A DNA stretch of 64,000 nucleotides, from positions 1 through 64,000 of the forward strand of contig NZ_PVTF01000022.1 in the NCBI RefSeq assembly GCF_003002815.1, written 5' to 3'. A model generated the notes under the pieces. It did not search any database. It was given only the letters and a program-made list of their open reading frames with translations, and was not told the origin of the DNA. Made by a program: the position numbers and the translations under genes. Source of the DNA: Umezawaea tangerina. GTDB taxonomy: Bacteria; Actinomycetota; Actinomycetes; Mycobacteriales; Pseudonocardiaceae. Shown piece after piece: positions 14,101 to 26,100 of this stretch. Each line of letters opens with the position of its first letter. Positions within the stretch are counted from its first letter, which is position 1.

Positions 14101-17100
14101 AACAGCGAGGGCTGCGCGAACTCCGTCCGCTCCAGGGACTCGTCCAGCCGGACGTCCACCAGTGCCGCCACGGCGTCGAACGCCTCGGCGAACACCGGGA
14201 ACGCCTGGTAGAGCTCACGTCCCATCCCGATGCGCTGCGAACCCTGTCCGGTGAACAAGACCGCGAGCCGCCCGCCCACGACCGAGCCCGACGTGAGCGC
14301 TTCGAGGCCCTGCCGCAGCTCGGTGTGGTCGGTGGCGACCACGACAGCGCGGTGGTCGAGGGAGGTCCGCGTGGTCACCGACGAGAAGCCGAGGTCGGCC
14401 AGCTCGACGGACGGGTCCAGCGCCGCCAGCAGCCGGTCGGCCTGACCGCGCACGGCGGCGGCCGTCTTGCCGGACAGCACCACGGGAACGGCGGGCAGCG
14501 GCTTGCGTACCTGGCCGGTCCCGACAAGCGGTGCAGGCGCCTGCTCGATGATCGTGTGCGCGTTGGTGCCGCCGATGCCGAACGCGGACACCGCGGCCCG
14601 GCGCGGACGCCCGGTCTCGGGCCACGCGGTGGCCTCGGTCAGCAGCGCGACGGACCCGGAGGCCCAGTCGACGTGCGGTGACGGCTCGTCGGCGTGCAGC
14701 GTCCTCGGCGCGATGCCGCGGCGGATCGCCTCCACCATCTTGATCACACCACCGACACCGGCGGCGGCCTGCGTGTGGCCGACGTTGGACTTCAGCGCGC
14801 CCAGCAGCACCGGGCGTTCGCGGTCCTGGCCGTAGGTCGCGAGCACCGCCTGCGCCTCGATGGGGTCGCCCAGCTTCGTGCCGGTGCCGTGCGCCTCGAT
14901 GACGTCGATGTCCGAAGTGGACAGTCCGGCGTTGGCCAGCGCCTGGCGGATCACCCGCTGCTGCGACGGACCGTTCGGCGCGGTCAGCGTGCTCGACGCG
15001 CCGTCCTGGTTCACCGCGGAGCCGCGGACGACCGCGAGCACCTCGTGGCCGTTGCGCTGCGCGTCGGACAGCCGCTCGACGAGCACCATGCCGACGCCCT
15101 CGGCCCAGCCGACGCCGTCCGCCGAGGCGGAGAAGGCCTTCGACCGGCCGTCGGCGGACAGGCCGCGCTGGCGGGAGAAGTCGACGAACGTCTCGGGGGT
15201 CGCCATGACGGTGACACCACCGGCCAACGCCAGCGAGCACTCACCGGACCGCAGCGCCTGCACCGCCAGGTGCAGTGCCACCAACGACGACGAACACGCC
15301 GTGTCGACCGTGACGGCCGGACCTTCCAGCCCGAACGTGTAGGACACCCGACCGGACAGCACGCTGCCGGAGATGCCGGTACCGACGTAACCGCTGACCT
15401 CCTCGGGGATCGCGGTCAGACCGGTGGCGTAGTCGTGGTACATCAGACCGGCGAACACCCCGGTCCTGCTGCCGCGCAACGACGCCACGTCGATGCCCGC
15501 CCGTTCCACGGCCTCCCAGGACGTCTCCAGCAGCAGCCGCTGCTGCGGGTCCATCGCCAGCGCCTCGCGCTGCGAGATGCCGAACAGCGCGGGGTCGAAC
15601 CGGCCCGCGTCGTGCAGGAAGCCGCCGGAGCGGGTGTAGGTCTTGCCGACCGCGTCGGGGTCCGGGTCGTACAGGCCTTCCACGTCCCAGCCGCGGTTGG
15701 TCGGGAACCAGGAGATGGCGTCGGTGCCGGAGTCGACCAGCCGCCACAGGTCCTCGGGCGAGGCGACCCCGCCGGGGTAGCGGCAGGCCATGCCGACGAT
15801 CGCGATCGGCTCGTCGGTGCCGATCGAGGCCGCGGTGAACTCCTCGGTGGATTCCTCGTCACCCACAAGTTCGGTACGCAGGTGCGCGCCGAGCGCGGTG
15901 GCCGTCGGGTAGTCGAAGACCAGGGTGGCGGGCAGTCGGAGGCCGGTGGCCGCGCTGACCGCGTTGCGCAGTTCCACCGCGGACAGCGAGTCCAGGCCGA
16001 GCTCGACCAAGCCGCGCGCGGGGTTGATGTCGTCGGCCGAGCCGAAGCCCAGCACGGTCGCGACCTGCGCCCGCACCAGGTCGACGAGCAGCCGTTCCTG
16101 GTCGGTGCTCGGCAGTCCGGCGAGCTTGGCCACCCAGGGTGCCGCCGCGGCACCGGAAGCACCGGCGGCGATCCGCCGACGCGGCATCGGGACCAGGCCG
16201 CGCAGCGCGTGCTGGACGTGGCCGGTGGCGCGCAGGGCGGCGAGGTCGAGCTTCGCGGGCACCACGACGGGCTCGCCGACGAGCAGGGCGCGGTCGAACA
16301 GCGCCATGCCCTCGTCGATGCCCAGCGCGGGCATGCCGGAACGGGCGATCCGGGCCAGGTCGGCGTCGGAGAGCCCCGCGCCCATGCCGGAGTGCTGGTC
16401 CCACAGGCCCCAGGCCAGCGACACCGCGGGCAGGCCGAGCGAGTGCCGGTGCACGGCGAGCGCGTCGAGCGCGGTGTTGGCGGCGCCGTAGTTCGCCTGC
16501 CCCGGCGACCCGAGCACACCCGAGGTCGAGGAGAACAGGGCGAACAGCGCCAGGTCGCCGGTGAGGTCGTGCAGGTGCCACGCGGCGTCGACCTTGGGCG
16601 CGAACACCGCGTCGAGGCGTTGGGGCGTCAGGGACTCCAGGACGCCGTCGTCCAGCACACCGGCGGTGTGCACGACGCCGGTCAGCGGGTGGGCGGGATC
16701 GACGGAGGCCAACACAGCGGCCAGTGCGTCGCGGTCGGCCACATCACAGGCCACCACGTCCACCCGCGCGTCCAGCTCGGCCACCAGCTCGGCGGCGCCG
16801 GGCGCGGCCGGACCGCGGCGGGAGGTGAGCAGCAGGTGCCGCACGCCGTGCACGGCCACCAGGTGGCGGGCCAGCGCCGCGCCGAGACCACCGGTGCCGC
16901 CGGTGATCAGCACGGTGCCGTCGGGGTCGAGCGCGACCGGCTCGGCGTCCGCGGTGGCCCGCGCCAGGCGCGGCACGAGCGCCACGCCGTCGCGCAGGGC
17001 GACCTCGGGCTCGCCGGTCGCCAGGACCTGCGACAGGGCCGCGTGGATCTCGGCGCACGACTCCGCGTACACCAGCACGATCCGGTCCGGGTGCTCGGCC

Positions 17101-20100
17101 TGCGCCGACCGCACCAGGCCGGGGACACCGGCCTGGCCGGGGGTCTCCCCCGTCACCAGCACCAGCGTGCCGTCGCCGGTGGCGAGGAACGACTGGATCT
17201 CCACCAGCACGTGGCCGGTCACCTCGCGCGTCGTGCCGTCCGGCACGACCAGCACGGTGACGTCGTCCACAGAGGACTCTCCCGCGTTCGGGGCGGGGAC
17301 CCAGTCGACGCGGAACAGCGAGTCGCCGCCGGTCGTGGCGAACCGCTCGCCGGAGATCGGCCGCAGCGCCAGGGACTCGACGTGCGCGACCGGGCTGCCC
17401 GCGCCGTCCGCGACGCGCACGGACACCGCGTCGCCGTGGCCGGACGGGGAGATCCGGGCTCGCACGACGGAGGCACCGGCGGCGAAGAGGCTGACGCCGT
17501 TCCAGGAGAACGGGAGCGCGGCGGACTGCGCGCCGCCGACGCCGATGCCGTGCAGCACCGAGTCCAGCAGGGCGGGGTGCACGCCGAACCCGGTGGCGGC
17601 CTTGTGCTCCGCCTCGGGCAGCGCGGCCTCCACGAGCACGTCGTCGCCGTCGCGCCAGGCGGCCCTGAGGCCCTGGAACACCGGCCCGTAGGCGAGTCCG
17701 GCGCGGGCCAGGTCCTCGTACACCGAGCCGAGGTCGACCTCGGCGCCCGCGGGCGGCCAGGTCGTGAGGTCGAAGTCGGGTGCCTGCAGCACTTCCGCGA
17801 GCACACCGACCGCGTGCGTCGTCCACTCGCCGCCGTCCGGCTGCGCCGACAACGTGATGGCGCGCCGACCGGAGGTGTCGGCGGGGTCGAGCACGATGTG
17901 CACGTTGACCGCACCGCCCTCGGGCAGGATCAGCGGGGCCTGGAGGAGCAGTTCCTCCACGTGCCCGGAGCCGACCTCGTCACCGGTGCGGATGGCCAGC
18001 TCGACCAGCGCGGTGCCGGGCACGACGACCGCGCCCGCCACGACGTGGTCGGCCAGCCAGCGGTGGGTGGCCGCGGCCAGCCGGGTCGTGCCGAGCACAC
18101 CGCCGTCGGGGGTGCGCAGCACCGCGGCGAGCAGCGGGTGGTCGGCCGAGCCGAGGCCCGCCGACGTGACGTCACCGGCGACACCGTCGCTCTCCAGCCA
18201 GAACCGCTCGCGCTGGAACCGGTAGGTCGGCAGGTCGACCCGCTGGGCACCGGACCCGGCGAAGAACGCCGCCCAGTCCACCGGCACGCCGCGGCTGTGC
18301 GCAGCACCGACCGCCGTGACCAGGTTCTTGGCCTCGTCCCGGTCCTTGCGCAGGCCGGCGATCAGCACCGCGTCGGTGGCACTGTCGGCGCCCATCGCGG
18401 TGAGCACACCGTCGGGGCCCAGCTCCAGGAACGTCCGCACGCCCTGCGCTTCCAGGGTCGTGACGGCGTCGGCGAAGCGGACCGTGCCGCGGACGTGCCG
18501 CACCCAGTACTCCGGGTCCGTGACCTCGCCCAGCAGCGGGATCTTGGGCTCGTGGAACGCCAGCGTCGACACCACCGCTCGGAACTCGTCCAGCATCGGC
18601 TCCATCAGCGGCGAGTGGAACGCATGCGAGACGCTGAGCCGCTTGGACTTCCGATCGGCGAAGTGCGCGACGACCCGGTCCACCGCGGCCTCGTCACCGG
18701 CGACGACGACCGACGTCGGCCCGTTGACCGCGGCGAGCGACACGGTGTCGTCGAGCAGTGGGAGGACTTCGTCCTCACCTGCCTGCAACGCGACCATCGC
18801 GCCACCGGCGGGCAGTGCCTGCATCAGGCGGGCACGGGCGTTGACCAGCGTCGCCGCGTCTTCCAGCGACAGCACCCCGGCCACGTGGGCCGCGGCGATC
18901 TCGCCGATCGAGTGCCCCGCCAGGAAGTCCGGCCGCACACCCCACGACTCGACAAGTCGATACAGCGCCACCTCCAACGCGAACAACGCAGGCTGGGTGA
19001 ACTCCGTGCGGTCCAACGTCTCCTGGTCGTCGATCCGCACATCCACCAAGGCCGCGACCTCGTCGAACGCCTTCGCGAACACCGGGAACGCCGCGTGCAG
19101 CCCACGGCCCATGCCCGCGCGCTGCGAGCCCTGACCGGTGAACAGGAACGCCAGCCGTCCGGCCGACGCCTCGGTCGACTCGGCCGTGGCCAGGGCTTCC
19201 AGGCCCCGGCGCAGCTCGTCGTGGTCCGAGACCGCGAGCACGGCCCGGTGTGCCAGGCGCGACCGGCCGGTGGCCAGCGAGAAGCCCAGGTCGTGCAGGT
19301 CGGCGTCGGTCTCCAGCAGCGCGAGGGCCTGCGCTCGCAACGCCTCCGGGGTCTTGCCCGAGAGCACCACCGGCACGACCGGCGGCGCGACCCGCTCACC
19401 CGCGGACACCACGACCGGGGCCTGCTCCAGGATGGCGTGCGCGTTGGTGCCGCTGAAGCCGAACGACGACACACCCACCCGGCGCACCCGCCCGGTCTCC
19501 GGCCACGCGACGGCCTCGGTGACCAGGTCGACCGACCCGGCCGCCCACTCGACCTCGTGCGACGGCTCGTCCACGTGCAGCGTCTTGGGCACGATCCCGT
19601 GCCGCATCGCCATGACCGACTTGATCACCGCGGCGACACCGGCGGCGGCCTGCGTGTGCCCGATGTTGGACTTCAGGGATCCCAGCAGCAGCGGCCGTTC
19701 GCGGTCCTGGCCGTAGGTCGCCAGCAGGGCCTGGGCCTCGATCGGGTCGCCCAGCGCGGTGCCGGTGCCGTGCGCCTCGACCACGTCGACGTCCGAAGTG
19801 GACAGACCGGCGTTGGCCAGCGCCTTGCGGATCACGCGTTGCTGCGACGGACCGTTGGGGGCGGTGAGACCGTTGGACGCGCCGTCCTGGTTGATCGCGC
19901 TGCCGCGGACCACGGCAAGGACCTCGTGGCCGTTGCGCTGCGCGTCGGACAACCGCTCGACGAGCAGCATGCCGACACCCTCGCCCCACGCCGTGCCATC
20001 CGCACCCGCCGCGAACGCCTTGCAGCGTCCGTCGGCGGCAAGACCGCGCTGGCGGGAGAAGTCGATGAACGCGATCGGCGTGGACATGACGGTCACACCA

Positions 20101-23100
20101 CCAGCCAGCGCCAGTGAACACTCACCGGCCCTCAGCGCCTGCACAGCGAGGTGCAGTGCCACCAACGACGACGAGCACGCCGTGTCGACGGTGACGGCCG
20201 GGCCTTCCAGCCCGAACGTGTAGGAGATGCGGCCGGAGAACACGCTGGCCGCGTTGCCCGTCCCGACGTGGCCTTCGAGCCCGGTCGGGATGCCCGGCAC
20301 CAGGTCGAGGTAGTCCTGGCCGTTGGTGCCCGCGAACACGCCGACCTGGCTGCCCCGCAGGGAGTCCGGGTCGATGCCCGCGCGTTCGAAGGCCTCCCAC
20401 GAGGTCTCCAGCAGCAGTCGTTGCTGCGGGTCCATCGCCAACGCCTCGCGGGGGCTGATCCCGAAGAACGCCGGGTCGAACCTGCTGACGTCGTCCAGGA
20501 AAGCGCCCTGGAGCACGTAGGACTTGCCCTCGTGGTCGGGGTCCGGGTCGTAGAGGTTCTCCAGGTCCCAGCCGCGGTCGGTCGGGAAGCCACCGATGGT
20601 GTCGACACCGCCCGCGACGAGGTCCCACAGCTGTTCGGGTGACGCGACGCCGCCGGGGAAGCGGCAGGCCATCGCGACGATCGCGATCGGCTCGTCGGCG
20701 CGCAGCGCGATGTCGTGCGCCGCCAACGCCTCCGGGCGCGAGCCGACCAGCTCGCCGCGCAGGTGCTCGGCGAGCACGAGCGGCGTCGGGTAGTCGAAGA
20801 TCAGCGTCGCGGGCAGCCGCAGGCCGGTGACCTTCGCGATCGAGCCGCGCAGCTCCACGGCGGTCAGCGAGTCGAAACCCAGCTCCTTGAACGCCCGCGT
20901 CGGCTCCACCGCGTCCACGGACGCGTGCCCGAGCACGGTGGCGACCTGCGAGCGCACCAGCTCCAGCACCTCGTGGCGCTGCTCGGCCTCGCCCAGCGGG
21001 GTCAGCTTCGCCACCAGCGCCGAGGCGCCGGCGGCCGGGGTCTGCGCAAGGGCTTGGCGGACCGGCGGGAGGTCGCGCAGCAGCGGGCTCGGCCGCGCCG
21101 AGGTGAACAGCGGCGCGAACCGCCCCCACTCCACGTCGGCGACGGTGACCAGGCCCTCGTCGAGCCCAACCGCCTGGCGCAGCGCGAACACGGCCAGCTC
21201 CGGCGCCATCAGCCGGACACCGCGCAGCCTCAGGTGTTCCTCGACCTCGTCCTCGGCGGCCATGCCGCCACCGGCCCAGGCACCCCAGGCCACCGACAGC
21301 GCGGTCAGCCCGCGGGCGCGACGGGACTCGGCGAGACCGTCCAGGTAGGCGTTGGCGGCGGCGTAGGAGGTCTGGCCGCCGCTGCCCCACGTGCTGGCGA
21401 TCGAGGAGTACAGCACGAACGCGTCCAGCTCGCGGTCGCCCAGCAGCTCGTCCAGGTTCGCCGCGCCGGTGACCTTGGCGGCGAGCACCCGGCGGAAGTC
21501 GGCCATGTCGTGCTCGGCGAGCGGCGTCAGCGCCTCGATGCCCGCGGTGTGCACGACGGCGTCCGGCGGGTAGGCCTCCAGCAGCGCCGCGAGCGCCTCG
21601 CGGTCGGCGACGTCGCACGCCTCCACGGAGACGCGGGCGCCCAGCCCGGTCAGCTCGGCCACCAGCTCGACCGCGCCGGGAGCGTCCATGCCCCGGCGCG
21701 AGGTCAGCACCAGGTGCTCGGCACCGGCACCGGCCAGCCAGCGCGACACCTGCCCGCCCAGCGCGCCGGTACCGCCGGTGACCAGCACCGTGCCGCGCGG
21801 CGACCACTCGGTCCCGACCCCGGCCGGGGCCTGGGTGAGCCGACGGCCGACCACGCGGGACGCGCGGATCGCGACCTGGTCCTCGCCACCGGCGAGCACC
21901 TTCACCAGCCGGTCCAGCGCCTTGTCGTCCAGCTCCGGCGGCAGGTCGACGAGACCGCCCCACCGGTCGGGGTGCTCCAACGCGGCCGTGCGGCCGAAGC
22001 CCCAGACCGCGGTCCGCTCCGGCACCACGACGGCGTCGTCGGGTCCCGTCGACACCGCGGCGCTGGTGGCGCACCAGAGGCGGGCGTCGATCCCCGCGTC
22101 ACCCAGTGCCTGCACCAGGACGGCGGTCTCGACGACGTCGTCGGACACCGACAGCACGCCGTCCAGCGCGCCGACGGTGACCAGCTCGGCGGCCAGCGCG
22201 ACCCGGTCGGTCGACGCGTCGACCCGCACCAGGTCGAGGCCGCGGGCCGCCAGCCCGTCGACCAGCTCGGTGGCGGCGGGGCCGACCAGCAGCCAGCGGC
22301 CGGTCGCGCGGGTCCCGGACTCCGACACCCGCTGCCACTCGACCCGGTAGCGCCAGTTGTCCACAGTGGACGAGCCGCGGCGGGCCCTGCGCCACTTGGC
22401 CAGCACCGGCAGGGCCGAGGCGAAGGCCTCCGAGTCCGCCAGCGACAGCGAGGAGCTCAGCGCGGTCAGGTCCTGGCTCTCGACGGCGGCCCAGAACTCG
22501 GCCTCGTCGCCGTCGACCACCGGCACGTCGTCGCCGGTCAGCCAGAACCGCTCGCGCTGGAACGCGTACGTCGGCAGGTCGACCCGCCGCGCACCCGTCC
22601 CCGCGAAGAACACCGACCAGTCGACCGGCACACCGCGGGTGTGCGCGGCACCGATCGCCTCGACCAGCTGCCGCGTCTCCACCCGGTCCCGGCGCAGCGC
22701 CGAGATCAGCTCGGCGTCCACGACGCTGTCCGCGCCCATCGCGGTCAGCACGCCGTCGGGGCCCAGCTCCACGAACGTCCGCACGCCCTGGGTCTCCAGC
22801 GTGCGCACCGCGTCGGCGAACCGGACGGTCTCGCGCACGTGCCGCACCCAGTACTCCGGGTCGGTCATCGGCAGCTCGGTGCCCACGGTCGACACGATCG
22901 GGATGCGCGACTCGTCGAACTCCAGCGTCGCGACCACCGCGCGGAACTCGTCGAGCATCGGCTCCATGAGGGGCGAGTGGAACGCGTGCGACACGGTGAG
23001 CCGCTTGGACTTGCGGTCCGGGAACTCCGCCACGACCAGCTCGACGGAGTCCTCGTCGCCCGCGACCACGACCGAGCTCGGCCCGTTGACCGCGGCGATG

Positions 23101-26100
23101 GACACCGTGTCGTCCAGCAGGGGCAGAACCTCGTCCTCCGAGGCCTGCAAGGCCACCATCGCGCCACCGGAGGGCAGTGCCTGCATCAGCCTGCCGCGCG
23201 CCCGGACGAGCTTCGCGGCGTCGGCCAACGACAGCAGGCCGGAGACGTGGGCCGCGGCGATCTCGCCGATCGAGTGCCCCGCCAGGAAGTCCGGCCGGAC
23301 ACCCCAGGACTCGACCAGCCGGTAGAGCGCCACTTCCAGCGCGAACAGCGCGGGTTGGGTGAACTCGGTGCGGTCGAGCACGTCGGGGTCGTCACCGAAG
23401 ACCACGTCCCGCAGCGGCACGTCGAGCGCGTCGCAGACGTCGTCGAACGAGTCCGCGAACACCGGGAACGTCCCGTAGAGGTCGCGGCCCATGCCGAGCC
23501 GCTGCGAGCCCTGCCCGGTGAACAGGAACGCGAGCCGACCGACCGTCGCGGGCGTGGACTCGGCGTAGGCCAAGGCCTCCAGACCCCGGTGCAGGTCCTC
23601 CTGGTCGGACACGGCGAGCACCGCGCGGTGCTCCAGCAGTGCCCGGCCGGTGGTGAGCGTGTACCCGAGGTCGGCCGCGTCCGCCAGGTCGGCCTCCAGC
23701 AGCGCGGTCGCCTGCGCCCGCAGGGCTTCCGGCGACTTCGCCGAGAGCACCACCGGCACCACGACCGGCGTGGTCCGCGGCCGCGCGGGCTCCTCGACGA
23801 CCGGGGCCTGCTCCAGGATCGCGTGCGCGTTGGTGCCGCTGAAGCCGAACGACGACACGCCGACGCGACGCGGCCGGTCGGTCTCCGGCCAGGACACCCG
23901 CTCGGTGACCAGGTCGATCGCCCCCGCCGACCAGTCGACCTGCGGCGAGGGCGCGTCGACGTGCAGCGTCCTGGGCACCACGCCGTGCCGCATCGCCATG
24001 ACCATCTTGATCACGGCGGCGACACCGGCCGCGGCCTGCGTGTGGCCGATGTTGGTCTTGACCGACCCGAGCAGCAGCGGGTGCTCCCGGCCCTGGCCGT
24101 AGGTCGCGAGCAGCGCCTGGGCCTCGATCGGGTCACCCAGAGCCGTTCCGGTGCCGTGCGCCTCGACCACGTCGACGTCCGAAGAGGACAGTCCGGCGTT
24201 GGCCAGCGCCTTGCGGATCACGCGTTGCTGCGACGGCCCGTTCGGAGCGGTGAGACCGTTGGACGCGCCGTCCTGGTTGATCGCGGAACCCCGCACCACG
24301 GCGAGGACCTGGTGGCCGTTGCGCTGGGCGTCGGACAGCCGCTCCACCAGGAGCATGCCGACACCCTCGCCCCACGCCGTGCCGTCGGCACCCGCGGCGA
24401 ACGCCTTGCAGCGCCCGTCGGGGGCGAGACCGCGCTGACGGGAGAAGTCCACGAACGCGGCGGGGGTCGACATGATCGTCACACCGCCGGCCAGCGCCAG
24501 CGAGCACTCACCCGACCTCAGCGCCTGCACCGCCAGGTGCAGGGCCACCAACGACGACGAGCACGCCGTGTCGACCGTGACCGCGGGGCCCTCGAAGCCG
24601 AACGTGTAGGAGATGCGGCCGGACGCGACGCTCGCCGCGTTGCCGGTGCCGAAGTAGCCCTCCAGCTCGGCGGGCAGCGACCGCAGCTGCGTGCCGTAGT
24701 CCTGGCCGTTGCTGCCCGCGAACACGCCGACCGGACCGCCCCGCAGGGAGTCCGGGTCGATGCCCGCGCGTTCGAACACCTCCCACGAGGTCTCCAGCAG
24801 CAACCGCTGCTGCGGGTCCATCGCCAGCGCCTCGCGGGGCGAGATCCCGAAGAACGCCGGGTCGAACTCCCCAGCCTCGTAGAGGAACGCGCCTTCACGG
24901 GCGTAGGACTTGCCCGCCGCGTCGGGGTCGGCGTCGTAGAGGTCCGCCAGGTCCCAACCGCGGTCGGTGGGGAAGCCGCCGACCGTGTCGGTGCCCTCGA
25001 ACACCAGGTCCCACAGCTGTTCCGGCGACGCGACCCCACCGGGGAAGCGGCAGGCCATCGCCACGATCGCGATCGGCTCGTCCACGCTCGCGGCGGTCGC
25101 GGCCGTGGCCAGTGCGACGGGCCGCGAGCCGACGAGCTCGGAGCGCAGGTGCTCGGCCAGCGCGACCGGGGTCGGGTAGTCGAACACCAGCGTCGCGGGC
25201 AGCGCGAGCCCGGTCTCGGCCGCGACCACGCCGCGGAACTCCACGGCCGTCAGCGAGTCGAAACCCAGCTCCTTGAACGCCTTGCTCGGCTCGATCGCGT
25301 CATCGGACGAGTGCCCGAGGACGGTGGCGGCGTGCGTGCGCACCAGGTCCAGCACGAGGTGGCGCTGCTCCGGTTCGGCCAGCCCGGTCAGCCGCGCCAG
25401 CAGCCCGGTGCCGGCCTCACCGGGCGCGGCGGCGAGCGCGTCACGGGCCTGCGGCAGGTCGCGCAGCAGCGGGCTGAGCCGCTCGGAGGTGAAGATCGGC
25501 ACGAACCGCGCCCAGTCCACGTCCGCGACGGTGACCAGGCCCTCGTCGAGCTTGATCGCCTGGCGCAGCGCGGCCATCGCCAGCTCGGGCGCCATCGCCC
25601 GGACACCGCGCAGCCGCAGGTGCTCCTCGACGTCCTCGACGGTCGCCATGCCCGCGCCCGCCCAGGCGCCCCAGGCCACCGACAGCGCGGTCAGCCCGCG
25701 TGCCCGGCGCGACTCGGCCAGCCCGTCCAGGTAGGCGTTGGCCGCGCCGTAGGCGGCCTGTCCGCCACTGCCCCACGTGCTGGCGATGGAGGAGAACAGC
25801 ACGAACGCGTCCAGCTCGCGGTCGCCCAGCAGCTCGTCCAGGTTCGCCGCGCCCGCGACCTTCGCCGCGACGACGCTCCGGAACTCGTCGAGGTCCTGCT
25901 CGGCCAGCGACACCAGCGAGTCGACACCCGCGGCGTGCACGACGGCGTCCGGCGGGTACTCCGCCAGCAGCTCGGCCACCGCGTCCCGGTCGGCCACGTC
26001 GCACGCGGCGACGACGACAGGAATCCCCAGCTCCAGCAACGCTTCCGCACCAGGCGCGTCCAAGCCCCGACGCGAGGTGAGCACCAGGCGTTCAGCACCG

